From RGIG7949 sp045628845 (GTDB lineage Bacteria; Bacillota; Clostridia; Oscillospirales; Oscillospiraceae): a stretch of 30,055 bases of DNA. This document shows positions 16,725 to 25,187 of this stretch, piece after piece (position 1 is the first letter of the stretch; every line of letters starts with the position of its first letter). The stretch lies in contig JAZQQE010000057.1 in assembly GCA_045628845.1 (NCBI GenBank), forward strand, positions 1 through 30,055. The letters run 5' to 3'. Position numbers and translations under genes: made by a program. The notes beneath the pieces were generated by a model. The model was not told the DNA's origin, did no database searches, and saw only the letters and a program-made list of their open reading frames with translations.

Positions 16725-18971
16725 CTATGCCTCCTCGATGGTAAGCTGATCCTCTCCCCTGTCCTCAGGTTTCAAAAGAGCGCCCGCGGCAGGGAGCTTG
16801 CGGACTCTGTACCGGCTCTGATTGACAATGCCCGCGCCGGAGAGCGGCATCGCGTTCTCGACTTTGTATTTCGTCTTAAGCGTCATTACGGACACACCCT
16901 GCGAGTCTCTCGTGGATTTCGGTGCAAGGAGCGCCGTGCTGAATATGAGTGCGCGGCCCTCCGTGGAGATGACGGCGGCCTCCTGTTCGGACGTGAAATC
17001 GAACATCGCGGCAAGAGGGCTCTTATCGGAATATGCCTTTGTCAGCTTACGTCTGTTCGTCTTCGTCTCGTAGACTGAAAGCGGGATCCTCGCGGCCTTG
17101 CCGTTTTCAAAGAAGAACAGTGTGCTGCCGCTGTAATCTCCGGGAACCGTCATCCATACTACGCTCTCTCCCTCATCCATGTTCAGCGTCGCGGGAAGAT
17201 AGGGGCCGAGCGCGGAGGCCTTGGTATCCTCGAACTCGCTCGCGCGGGTCTTGTATACCTGCGCCTTGTCCGTAAATACGAGTACCTCGGCGCGGTTCGA
17301 CGCCTCGATGGAGAGGCGGAGCGAGTCGTCCTCCTTAAATTTCTGCTCGCCGCCGTTTCTGAGGGAAAGCGGGGTGATCTTCTTGAAATAGCCGTGGCGG
17401 GAGAGAAACAGCGTCACGGGATAATCCTCGACAAGGTTATCCGGCTCGAATTTGTCTATCTCGTCCTCCATGACGATGGTCGTCTTTCTCGGAGTACCGT
17501 ACTTCTTCGCGACCGTGCGGAGCTCTTCGACTATAATCTTCTTTATCTTCGCCTGACTCGAGGCGACATCCCGCAGCTCGGCGACGTCCTCCGTCAGGGA
17601 TTCTATCTCGTCGGTACGTTTCAGGATATATTCTCTGTTTATATTGCGAAGCTTTATCTCGGCGACGAATTCAGCCTGCTCCTCGTCTATCCCGAAGCCT
17701 ATCATGAGATTCGGGACGACCTCGGACTCTGCCTCGGTGTTCCTGATTATTTCGATGGCCTTATCTATGTCGAGCAGTATCTTTCGCATGCCCTCGAGCA
17801 GGTGCAGCTTTTTCAGCTTGAGCTGCAGCTCGTGCCATACACGCCTGCGGACGCACTGGACGCGCCACGCCGTCCACTCCTCGAGGATCTCGCGCACGCC
17901 GAGGACACGCGGAGTTCCCGCGATGAGTATATTGAAATTGCAGGATACCGTGTCGCAGAGCGGAGTCATGTTCATCAGCTTCTGCATGAGCTTTTCCGGG
18001 TCGGTGCCGCGCTTGAGGTCGATGGCGAGCTTGAGACCGTTCAGATCCGTCTCGTCGCGGATATCGTTTATCTCGCGCACCTTGCCCAGCTTGATGAGCT
18101 CCGCCGACTTGTCTATTATGGCCTCGACGGTAGTGCTGTACGGTATCTCATAGACCTCTATGAGATTGGATTCCTTGTCGTAGCGCCACTTCGAGCGCAG
18201 ACGGACGCCTCCCCTGCCGGTCGCGTAGAGCTCGGTGAGAGCGTCTCTGTTATATATGAGCTCGCCGCCGCCCGGAAAATCGGGCGCAAGCAGATAGTCG
18301 AGAAGCTCGCAGTCAGGGTCCTTGATATACTCTGCTGCGGCCTCGCAGACCTCGGCAAGGTTGAAGCCGCATATCTGGCTCGCCATGCCGACGGCTATGC
18401 CGAGGTTGGCAGAGACGAGGATATTCGGGAACGTGGTCGGCAGCAGGGTCGGCTCCTGCATGCTTCCGTCGTAGTTGTCGACGAAATCGACCGTGTCCTT
18501 GTCGATATCGCGGAAAAGCTCGGCGCAGACGGGAGCAAGCTTGGCCTCCGTATATCGCGAGGCGGCGTACGCCATATCGCGTGAATACGCCTTGCCGAAG
18601 CTGCCCTTTGAATCGACGAACGGCACGTTGAGCGCCTCGTTGCCCTTGGAAAGGCGGACCATCGTATCGTATATGGCGGCGTCGCCGTGAGGATTGAGGC
18701 GCATCGTCTGGCCGACTATGTTCGCGGATTTCGTGCGCGCACCGGTGAGGAGATTCATCTTGTACATCGTGTACAGGAGTTTTCTGTGCGACGGCTTGAA
18801 GCCGTCTATCTCCGGGATGGCGCGCGAAACGATGACGCTCATCGCATAAGGCATGTAATTCGTTTCAAGCGTCTCGGTTATCGGCTGTTCTACGGTCTGT
18901 GCGCGAAGTCCGACAACGTTCTCGGCCTTTACCGGGGCCGGCGTCTGTTCCGTTTTCTTTTTACGGGGCAT
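16725..18971 (-). CDS. Type IIA DNA topoisomerase subunit A (ParC/GyrA-like)
   Basis: A 748-residue DNA breakage-reunion subunit that passes one duplex through another with its ATPase partner, encoded 16 bases upstream. The core opens with NYMPYAMSVIVSRAIPE, has the catalytic tyrosine Y140 in ASRYTEAKL, and then the tower and coiled-coil regions. The C-terminal domain is short for a gyrase, which suits a decatenating topoisomerase IV role. The quinolone-binding helix reads NPHGDAAIYD: Ala98 replaces the Ser83 of E. coli GyrA, while Asp102 matches Asp87. It looks like the diverged second topoisomerase of many Clostridia rather than true gyrase, so I give no symbol. Confidence 0.93.
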   Translation of the reverse strand: MPRKKKTEQTPAPVKAENVVGLRAQTVEQPITETLETNYMPYAMSVIVSRAIPEIDGFKPSHRKLLYTMYKMNLLTGARTKSANIVGQTMRLNPHGDAAIYDTMVRLSKGNEALNVPFVDSKGSFGKAYSRDMAYAASRYTEAKLAPVCAELFRDIDKDTVDFVDNYDGSMQEPTLLPTTFPNILVSANLGIAVGMASQICGFNLAEVCEAAAEYIKDPDCELLDYLLAPDFPGGGELIYNRDALTELYATGRGGVRLRSKWRYDKESNLIEVYEIPYSTTVEAIIDKSAELIKLGKVREINDIRDETDLNGLKLAIDLKRGTDPEKLMQKLMNMTPLCDTVSCNFNILIAGTPRVLGVREILEEWTAWRVQCVRRRVWHELQLKLKKLHLLEGMRKILLDIDKAIEIIRNTEAESEVVPNLMIGFGIDEEQAEFVAEIKLRNINREYILKRTDEIESLTEDVAELRDVASSQAKIKKIIVEELRTVAKKYGTPRKTTIVMEDEIDKFEPDNLVEDYPVTLFLSRHGYFKKITPLSLRNGGEQKFKEDDSLRLSIEASNRAEVLVFTDKAQVYKTRASEFEDTKASALGPYLPATLNMDEGESVVWMTVPGDYSGSTLFFFENGKAARIPLSVYETKTNRRKLTKAYSDKSPLAAMFDFTSEQEAAVISTEGRALIFSTALLAPKSTRDSQGVSVMTLKTKYKVENAMPLSGAGIVNQSRYRVRKLPAAGALLKPEDRGEDQLTIEEA

Positions 18972-18987
18972 CTTCTCAGTCCTTCAC

Positions 18988-20970
18988 TCAGGATATGTCG
19001 GCCATATCCAGATATTTGTATCCGTTATCGGCTATGTGCTGCTTGCGGGCCGCGAGATTGTCTCCGAGGAGCATATCGAAGACGAGGAAGGTCTCCTCCG
19101 CACTCTCCGGCGTGACCTTGATAAGGCGGCGCGTGGCGGGATTCATGGTCGTGAGCGCCATCATCTCGGGGTCGTTTTCGCCGAGTCCCTTCGAGCGGTT
19201 GATGGTCGGCTTCGCGTCGCCGAGCTCGGCAAGGATCTCGGCCTTTTCGCGGTCATTATACGCGAAATAGGTCTTCCCCTTGCAGTTTATCTCATACAGC
19301 GGAGATTCGGCTATATAGACGTAGCCCTCCTCGATGAGCTTGGGCGTGAGCCTGTACAGCATGGTGAGGATGAGGGTGCGTATCTGATACCCGTCCTCGT
19401 CGGCATCCGTGCAGATTATGACCTTATTCCAGCGGAGCGCATCTATATCGAAGGCACTGAGGTCCTTCGCGTGCTTTCCGCTGACCTCGACGCCGCAGCC
19501 GAGCACCTTGATGAGATTCGTGATTATCTCGCTTTTGAATATCTTGTCGTAGTCCGCTTTGAGACAGTTGAGTATCTTGCCTCGGACGGGCATTATACCC
19601 TGGAACTCCGCGTCACGCGAGAGCTTGCAGGAGCCGAGCGCCGAATCGCCCTCGACGATGTATATCTCACGGCGAGAAACGTCCTTCGTCCTGCAATCAA
19701 CGAATTTCTGTATCCTATTCGTTATATCGACGTTGCCGGAGAGCTTCTTCTTGATATTGAGGCGGGCCTTCTCGGCGGACTCGCGGCTGCGCTTGTTTAT
19801 GAGGACCTGCTCGGCAATCCTCTCGGCCTCGGAGGCGTTTTCAATGAAGTATATCTCGAGCTTCTCCTTGAAGAAGTCCGTCATCGCTTCCTGAATGAAC
19901 TTGTTCGTAATGGCCTTCTTGGTCTGATTTTCGTATGACGTCCTCGTGGAAAAACAGTTCGTCACAAGGATAAGACAGTCGGCGATATCGGCAAAGCCTA
20001 TTTTGGATTCGTTTTTCTGATACTTGTTCTGTTTACGGAGATAGGCGTCTACGGCAGAGACGAAAGCGCTTTTCGTCGCGCGTTCGGGAGCGCCGCCGTG
20101 CTCGAGCCACGAGGAATTGTGATAATACTCGATGAGATTGACGCGGTTTGAAAAACAGAACGACGCGGACATCCTGACCTTGTATTCCGGCTTGTCCTCC
20201 CTGTCGCGGCCCTTGCGCTCGCTCTCGATGTAGTAGGGCTGTACGAGCGGGTCGGTACCTGCGAGCTCCGCAACGTAGTCCGCGATGCCGTTTTCGTATT
20301 TGAAATCCGTCGTCTCGAAGCCGCCCGCATTTTCTATGCGCAGGCGGAAGGTTATTCCCGCGTTGACGACGGCCTGCTTTTTCAGCGTGTCGATGAAAAA
20401 CTCCGTCGGGATGTTCACGTCGGTGAACACCTCGATATCGGGAAGCCAGCGGATGAGTGTGCCCGTCCTCTTCTGCTTCTCGTCGACCGAGGTGAGACCT
20501 CCGATATTCTCGCCCTTTTCAAAGTGAAGAGAATACTTTTTCCCGTCGCGCCAGACAGTCACGTCCATAAACGCGGAGGAATACTGCGTGGCGCAGGAGC
20601 CGAGTCCGTTAAGTCCGAGCGAGTATTCGTAGTTTTCTCCCTCGTCGTTGTCGTATTTGCCTCCGGCGTACAGCTCGCAGAAAACGAGCTCCCAGTTGTT
20701 GCGCTGCTCGACGGGGTTATAGTCAACGGGGCATCCGCGGCCGAAATCCTCGACCTGGATGGACCCGTCCTCATATTTTGTCAGTATGATCACGTCGCCG
20801 TAGCCCTCGCGGGCTTCGTCGATAGAGTTGGACAGTATCTCGAAGACCGCGTGCTCGCAGCCCTCTATCCCGTCCGACCCGAAAATGACTCCCGGGCGCT
20901 TGCGGACGCGGTCCGGCCCCTTGAGGGCGGATATGCTGTCGTTGCCGTACTGTTGGGACTTGGTAGCCAT
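18988..20970 (-). CDS. Type IIA DNA topoisomerase subunit B (ParE/GyrB-like ATPase)
   Basis: A 660-residue ATPase subunit partnering the ParC-like gene downstream. The GHKL ATP site shows EILSNSIDEA (E44, N48), VEDFGRGCPV (D75) and LGLNGLGS. A transducer domain follows, then the TOPRIM region with IVEGDSALGS and CTDADEDGYQI for metal binding, and the conserved FQGIMPVRGKILN. The usual EGDSAGG is EGDSALG, seemingly a lineage feature. The start is ATG 20970, with AGGAGG 4 bases upstream; an in-frame ATG at 20994 has none. First gene of a four-gene operon with the promoter at 21037-21065. Confidence 0.93.
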   Translation of the reverse strand: MATKSQQYGNDSISALKGPDRVRKRPGVIFGSDGIEGCEHAVFEILSNSIDEAREGYGDVIILTKYEDGSIQVEDFGRGCPVDYNPVEQRNNWELVFCELYAGGKYDNDEGENYEYSLGLNGLGSCATQYSSAFMDVTVWRDGKKYSLHFEKGENIGGLTSVDEKQKRTGTLIRWLPDIEVFTDVNIPTEFFIDTLKKQAVVNAGITFRLRIENAGGFETTDFKYENGIADYVAELAGTDPLVQPYYIESERKGRDREDKPEYKVRMSASFCFSNRVNLIEYYHNSSWLEHGGAPERATKSAFVSAVDAYLRKQNKYQKNESKIGFADIADCLILVTNCFSTRTSYENQTKKAITNKFIQEAMTDFFKEKLEIYFIENASEAERIAEQVLINKRSRESAEKARLNIKKKLSGNVDITNRIQKFVDCRTKDVSRREIYIVEGDSALGSCKLSRDAEFQGIMPVRGKILNCLKADYDKIFKSEIITNLIKVLGCGVEVSGKHAKDLSAFDIDALRWNKVIICTDADEDGYQIRTLILTMLYRLTPKLIEEGYVYIAESPLYEINCKGKTYFAYNDREKAEILAELGDAKPTINRSKGLGENDPEMMALTTMNPATRRLIKVTPESAEETFLVFDMLLGDNLAARKQHIADNGYKYLDMADIS

Positions 20971-21036
20971 GCTTCCTCCTGCGCAGAGCGCCATGAAATT
21001 ATTTACCGCATACTATGGCACTATATCTTGTGGTAC

Positions 21037-21065
21037 ATTATAACATGACATCCAAGATAAATCAA
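21037..21065 (-). promoter_or_regulatory. Sigma-A promoter of the topoisomerase operon
   Basis: Read on minus: TTGATT (21065-21060), 17 bases, TATAAT (21042-21037), with an extended -10 TG one base before the -10 box. It lies about 67 bases before the ParE-like start codon. Confidence 0.82.
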
Positions 21066-21174
21066 GGTCTGCCATTTTCTCGTTTCCCGTCGATTTTCCG
21101 TGGACGCTGCAGGGATTAAGCTTGCCTATCTGCGCATATAATATGTATATCGCAGAAAAGGGCACGGTGAAATC

Positions 21175-21450
21175 ATGGAGAAGGCAACGAAAAGGGATAT
21201 CGAGCACGGACGCGAGGAGCTTGCCGGCATCGGGACGAAGCTCGCCGAGGTCGGACGGCAGCTCAACGCTGCGTACCGCAGCTTCAACGCGACGGCTGAC
21301 GCGGAGCTTATAGACGCGAGCATTTATGAGATCAACGCGCTTGACGCGAAGTACTCATGGCTTCTGTGCACGGCTAAAAGCAAGGCCGAGGATCTTCGCA
21401 TGATGGAGGAATCGCGCAGGAAGCCCCGCAGGATGGAGGAACGCGCGTGA
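21175..21450 (+). CDS. DUF2508 family protein (YaaL-like)
   Basis: A 91-residue helical, highly charged protein matching DUF2508/YaaL, with a core around AELIDASIYEINALDAKYSWLL-type sequence (residues 42-65). Function unknown. It is typically encoded just before bofA, as here, with a GTGA overlap joining the two. The ribosome binding site is weak (ACGGTGA). Upstream, CATATAAT at 21135 resembles a sporulation mother-cell (sigma-E) -10 element, but no matching -35 is visible. Confidence 0.82.
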   Translation: MEKATKRDIEHGREELAGIGTKLAEVGRQLNAAYRSFNATADAELIDASIYEINALDAKYSWLLCTAKSKAEDLRMMEESRRKPRRMEERA

Positions 21451-21716
21451 CGATCTATATCAGGATTGCCATCGCGGCGCTCTTCGCTGCCGCGCTCGTT
21501 TTACTTTGTATAATTTTCAATTCGAAGCTGAGATTCCTCTTCAAATTCCTGCTGAACGCACTTCTCGGCTTTGCCGTTTTGATAGTATTCAACTACCTCG
21601 GCTCGTATATCGGGATCGACCTCGGAGTAAATCTTCTGAGCTCCGCTGTTGTCGGCGTGCTCGGTTTTCCGGGTCTCGGGCTGCTGCTTCTGCTGAAACT
21701 CATAATGCATACATAA
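21447..21716 (+). CDS. bofA: BofA-like pro-sigma-K processing inhibitor
   Basis: An 89-residue protein made almost entirely of membrane segments (about 5-22, 28-52, 60-88), with the conserved NALLGFAVLIVFNYLG and GFPGLGLLLLLKLI. In Bacillus, BofA holds the SpoIVFB protease inactive in the forespore outer membrane until engulfment signals arrive. GTG start overlapping the stop of the DUF2508 gene, with GGAGGAA 7 bases upstream. A terminator begins at its stop codon. A spore-forming ancestry is implied, not proved. Confidence 0.9.
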   Translation: MTIYIRIAIAALFAAALVLLCIIFNSKLRFLFKFLLNALLGFAVLIVFNYLGSYIGIDLGVNLLSSAVVGVLGFPGLGLLLLLKLIMHT

Positions 21717-21749
21717 AAACGCGGGCATCCGGAAGGATGTCCGCGTTTT
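21716..21749. terminator. Bidirectional terminator between bofA and the transketolase operon
   Basis: A 15-bp stem (21716-21730 with 21735-21749, one G-U pair) around GGAA. The arm ends AAAA and TTTT give a U tract in both directions, ending bofA on plus and the glyS-transketolase operon on minus. Confidence 0.9.
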
Positions 21750-21768
21750 GCTCTGTTCTGTAAGATCG

Positions 21769-22731
21769 TTATTTGCGCTCTATCGCTCTTTTTGCCGCGG
21801 CGGCGATATTCTCCGCGGTAAGACCGTACTCGACGCGGAGGAAGTCCTCCGTGCCGACCTGACCGAATCTGTCGGTAACACCGACGAACTCCATCGGGAC
21901 GGGGACGGTCTTCGTGACGGCCTCGGCAACGGCGGCGCCGAGGCCTCCGTAGATGTTATGGTTCTCGGCGGTCACGATGGCGCCGGTCTTCTCGGCGCAG
22001 TCGGCAATGAGCTCCGTGTCGATGGGCTTCCACGTGAACATATCGACGACTCTCGCGGAGACGCCCTCGCTCTCGAGCGCGACGGCGGCCTTGAGAACCT
22101 CGGCGACCATGATGCCGCTGGCGATTATGGTCACGTCCGTACCGTTGCGGAGCATATTGCCCTTGCCTATCTGGAAGGTGCTGCCCGGCTCGTAAACGGC
22201 GATGGAGCTCTTTCTTGCCATGCGCATATAGTATACGCCGTAAACGTCGGCAAGCTGGCTGACTATATCGGCGACGGCTACGGGGTCGCAGGGCTCGATA
22301 AGAGTGATGCCGGGGATAGAACGGAGGACGCCCATATCCTCGAACGGCATGTGCGTGCCGCCGTTATACGCGGCGGTGACGCCGGGGTCGGAGCCGAGGA
22401 TGCGAATATTAAGGTTTGCATAGGCGGCGGAGATGAATATCTGATCGCAGACGCGGCGGGAAGCGAACGGGCCAAAGCTGTGCGCGAAGGGTATCTTTCC
22501 GGTAAGAGAGAGGCCGCAGGCCATGCCTATCATGTTCGCCTCGGCGATACCGCACTGGATGGCTCTTTCGGGGAATTTCGCGAAAAACGGCTTCATTCCG
22601 GAGGAGCTGATAAGATCGGCGTCAAGAGCGACGATACGCTCGTCCTTTTCGGCCATGGCCATGAGGGTATTGCAGTACGCGTCGCGCATAGCGACCTCGG
22701 CCTTCTTGAGTTCGGGCTTTATCTTGAACAT
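21769..22731 (-). CDS. Transketolase, C-terminal subunit
   Basis: A 320-residue half of a split transketolase. It carries the pyrimidine-binding domain, with the activating Glu in QCGIAEANMIGMACGL and the substrate loop FGPFASRRVCDQIF, and the C-terminal domain (VVDMFTWKPID, ENHNIYGGLGAAVAE). With its partner, encoded 13 bases upstream, it moves two-carbon units between sugar phosphates using thiamine diphosphate in the non-oxidative pentose phosphate pathway. The start is ATG 22731, with GAGGAGG 8 bases upstream; a GTG at 22740 abuts that site and is unlikely. Confidence 0.95.
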   Translation of the reverse strand: MFKIKPELKKAEVAMRDAYCNTLMAMAEKDERIVALDADLISSSGMKPFFAKFPERAIQCGIAEANMIGMACGLSLTGKIPFAHSFGPFASRRVCDQIFISAAYANLNIRILGSDPGVTAAYNGGTHMPFEDMGVLRSIPGITLIEPCDPVAVADIVSQLADVYGVYYMRMARKSSIAVYEPGSTFQIGKGNMLRNGTDVTIIASGIMVAEVLKAAVALESEGVSARVVDMFTWKPIDTELIADCAEKTGAIVTAENHNIYGGLGAAVAEAVTKTVPVPMEFVGVTDRFGQVGTEDFLRVEYGLTAENIAAAAKRAIERK

Positions 22732-22744
22732 TCTGCGCACCTCC

Positions 22745-23602
22745 TCAGTCTATCAGCGCGCGGCGGGCGGCTTCAAGGCGCTCGTTGGCAGCTTTCATGG
22801 CTTCGTCCATCTGCTCTGGAGTGAAATTCATGTGATGGTTTCCGAGAATGCCCTCGGCGAAGGAGCAGCCGTGTCCCTTCTTCGTATCGAGCACTATCGC
22901 GGAGGGCACGCCCTTGGTGGAGTTTGCAGTCTTTATGGCCTTCATTATGGCGCCCATGTCGTGGCCGTCTATCTCCTGCGTGTGCCAACCGAACGCTTTG
23001 AGCTTCTCGGCTATATCGCCTGTATCGAGAACGTCTTTGGTATAGCCGTCGAGCTGCTGGCCGTTTTTGTCGATAAAGCAGACGAGATTGTCGACTCCGC
23101 GGGCGGCTGCAAACATGAAGCCCTCCCAGTTCTGGCCCTCGTTGAGCTCGCCGTCACCGACGATGAGGTAGGTGCGGCTGTCGCGCCCGCTCATGGCGTC
23201 GCCCATGGCAATGCCGATGGCTGCGGAGATGCCCTGACCGAGCGAGCCAGCTGTCATGTCTATGCCTGGAGTCTTGTTTCTGTCAACGTGGCTGGGCAGG
23301 TGACCGCCGCCGACGTTGAGCTCACGCAGCATCGTGCGCGGGAAATAGCCCTTCATGGCGAGCACGGCGTAGAGGGTCGGGCCCGCGTGACCCTTGGAAA
23401 GGACGAGCTTGTCGCGCTCGGGCCAGTCGGGTCTGGTCGGGTCTATCCTCATGAATTCTCCGTACAGCGCGGCGACGACCTCGACGATGCTCATCGCGCC
23501 GCCGATGTGGCCGAAGCCCGCGTAGCCGAGAGTTTTCAATGTCTCGACTCTTATTTCTTCGGCGTAAGCCGTAAGCTCACGCGCTCTTATGCTTCTTTCC
23601 AT
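22745..23602 (-). CDS. Transketolase, N-terminal (thiamine diphosphate-binding) subunit
   Basis: A 285-residue partner of the downstream C-terminal subunit. It holds the diphosphate and metal site GDGELNEGQNWEG, the conserved HIGGAMS, LSKGHAGPTLYA and MTAGSLGQG. Together the two halves equal one full-length transketolase (about 605 residues). Split transketolases are common in Firmicutes and archaea. GGGAGG lies 5 bases before the ATG. It begins 18 bases after glyS, so the three are one operon. Confidence 0.95.
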   Translation of the reverse strand: MERSIRARELTAYAEEIRVETLKTLGYAGFGHIGGAMSIVEVVAALYGEFMRIDPTRPDWPERDKLVLSKGHAGPTLYAVLAMKGYFPRTMLRELNVGGGHLPSHVDRNKTPGIDMTAGSLGQGISAAIGIAMGDAMSGRDSRTYLIVGDGELNEGQNWEGFMFAAARGVDNLVCFIDKNGQQLDGYTKDVLDTGDIAEKLKAFGWHTQEIDGHDMGAIMKAIKTANSTKGVPSAIVLDTKKGHGCSFAEGILGNHHMNFTPEQMDEAMKAANERLEAARRALID

Positions 23603-23620
23603 TTTATCCTCCCCGGATTA

Positions 23621-25021
23621 TCAGAATACGAGTCTGGACGAGATGTACTCACTGAGCTTGGATATCTCGATACGCTCCTGAGCCATGGAGTCTCTCTCTC
23701 TGACGGTGACGCATCCGTCGTTCTCGCTCTCGAAATCGTACGTCACGCAGAACGGAGTGCCGATCTCATCAAAACGGCGGTAGCGCTTGCCGATGCTTCC
23801 GGCATCGTCATACTCGGTGACGAACTCCTTCTGCAGGCTGTGGAAAAGCTCGGTCGCGGGTCCGGCGAGCTTTTTGGAGAGCGGCAGGACGGCACACTTG
23901 ACGGGCGCAAGAGCCGGATGCAGTCGGAGTACGACGCGGACGTCGTTCTTCTCGGCGTCAACGATCTCTTCGTCATACGCCTCGACGAGGAACGCGAGAG
24001 CGACACGGTCGGCTCCGAGGCTCGGCTCGACGACGTACGGGATGTAATGCTCATTCTTCTCCTGATCGAAATAGGACATATCCTGACCGGAGGAGTTCTG
24101 ATGCTGAGTGAGGTCGTAGTCCGTGCGGTCGGCGACGCCCCAAAGCTCGCCCCAGCCGAACGGGAACAGATACTCGAAGTCAGTCGTCGCCTTGGAATAG
24201 AAGGAAAGCTCCTCCTTTTCGTGGTCGCGCAGGCGGGGGTTCTCCTCCTTCATGCCGAGATTGAGCAGCCAGTCACGGCAGAAGCCGCGCCAATAGGTGA
24301 ACCACTCGAGGTCGGTGCCCGGCTCGCAGAAGAATTCGAGCTCCATCTGCTCGAACTCGCGGATACGGAAGATGAAGTTGCCCGGAGTGATCTCGTTGCG
24401 GAAGCTCTTGCCGACCTGGCAGACGCCGAACGGGATCTTGCGTCTCGTGGTGCGCTGGATGTTCTTGAAGTTGACGAATATGCCCTGCGCCGTCTCGGGG
24501 CGGAGATAGACCTCGGCGGAGGAATCCTCGGTAACGCCCTGATGGGTCTTGAACATCAGGTTGAACTTGCGGATATCAGTGAAATCACATTTGCCGCAGC
24601 CCGGGCAGGGTACTTTATTTTCTCTGATAAAAGCGACCATGTCGTCGTTGGTCATGGCCTCGACGTTGACGCCCTCCATCGGGTTCTCCTTGAGCCATTC
24701 CTCGATGAGCTTGTCGGCACGGTGACGCATCTTGCAGGCCTTGCAATCGATAAGAGGATCAATGAAGGTCGTTACGTGGCCGGAGGCGACCCAGACTTCC
24801 CTATTCATCAGTATGGCTGCGTCGAGACCGACGTTATACGGACTCTCCTGCACGAATTTCTTCCACCATGCACGCTTGACGTTGTTTTTGAACTCTACGC
24901 CGAGAGGACCGTAGTCCCAGGAGTTGGCGAGACCGCCGTATATTTCACTTCCCGGATAGATGAATCCGCGGCCCTTGCAGAGCGCGACGATCTTATCCAT
25001 TGTTTTCTGTTTATTATCCAT
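23621..25021 (-). CDS. glyS: Glycyl-tRNA synthetase (dimeric, class II)
   Basis: A 466-residue alpha2-type enzyme charging tRNA-Gly. It opens with CKGRGFIYPGSEIYGGLANSWDYGPLG, broken here after conserved RGFIYPGSEIYGG. A zinc-binding insertion has CKAC (near 92) and CPGCGKC (near 139). Class II motif 2 is FRNEITPG with REFEQME, and motif 3 is VVEPSLGADR. The anticodon-binding domain forms the C-terminus. Not the alpha/beta GlyQ/GlyS heterotetramer type. AAGGAG is 8 bases before the ATG. The 5' leader is too short for a T-box riboswitch. Confidence 0.96.
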   Translation of the reverse strand: MDNKQKTMDKIVALCKGRGFIYPGSEIYGGLANSWDYGPLGVEFKNNVKRAWWKKFVQESPYNVGLDAAILMNREVWVASGHVTTFIDPLIDCKACKMRHRADKLIEEWLKENPMEGVNVEAMTNDDMVAFIRENKVPCPGCGKCDFTDIRKFNLMFKTHQGVTEDSSAEVYLRPETAQGIFVNFKNIQRTTRRKIPFGVCQVGKSFRNEITPGNFIFRIREFEQMELEFFCEPGTDLEWFTYWRGFCRDWLLNLGMKEENPRLRDHEKEELSFYSKATTDFEYLFPFGWGELWGVADRTDYDLTQHQNSSGQDMSYFDQEKNEHYIPYVVEPSLGADRVALAFLVEAYDEEIVDAEKNDVRVVLRLHPALAPVKCAVLPLSKKLAGPATELFHSLQKEFVTEYDDAGSIGKRYRRFDEIGTPFCVTYDFESENDGCVTVRERDSMAQERIEISKLSEYISSRLVF

Positions 25022-25060
25022 CCTGATGTCTCCTTTGCGTTTCTTGCGTATAATATTATA

Positions 25061-25088
25061 ATTATATACAAAGGGTAAGGATTGTCAA
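25061..25088 (-). promoter_or_regulatory. Sigma-A promoter of the glyS-transketolase operon
   Basis: Read on minus: TTGACA (25088-25083), 16 bases, TATAAT (25066-25061). Both boxes are perfect. It is divergent from the mnmG promoter, about 35 bases away. Confidence 0.87.
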
Positions 25089-25122
25089 TCTCATTTCTAA
25101 CGTCGACCTGCCCTATTTTTTA

Positions 25123-25151
25123 TTGCAATTCGGTCCCTCTGTGGTTATTAT
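25123..25151 (+). promoter_or_regulatory. Probable sigma-A promoter of mnmG-mnmA
   Basis: TTGCAA (25123-25128), 17 bases, TATTAT (25146-25151), 36 bases before the mnmG start. Confidence 0.7.
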
Positions 25152-25187
25152 TATTAAAGCCGAACGTCTTTCCGGAGGTAAACTGAC

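Noticed and set aside
17394..18584. A 396-codon open frame on plus inside the ParC-like gene
   Set aside because: Antisense shadow of a conserved topoisomerase gene with no recognisable domain.
22523..25078. An 851-codon open frame on plus, antisense to the transketolase and glyS genes
   Set aside because: It opposes three highly conserved genes, has no family resemblance and no ribosome binding site. Long antisense frames arise from the GC-rich codon use of the real genes.
25022..25187. T-box riboswitch for glyS
   Set aside because: The promoter is only about 40 bases from the start codon, so the leader is far too short for a T-box.
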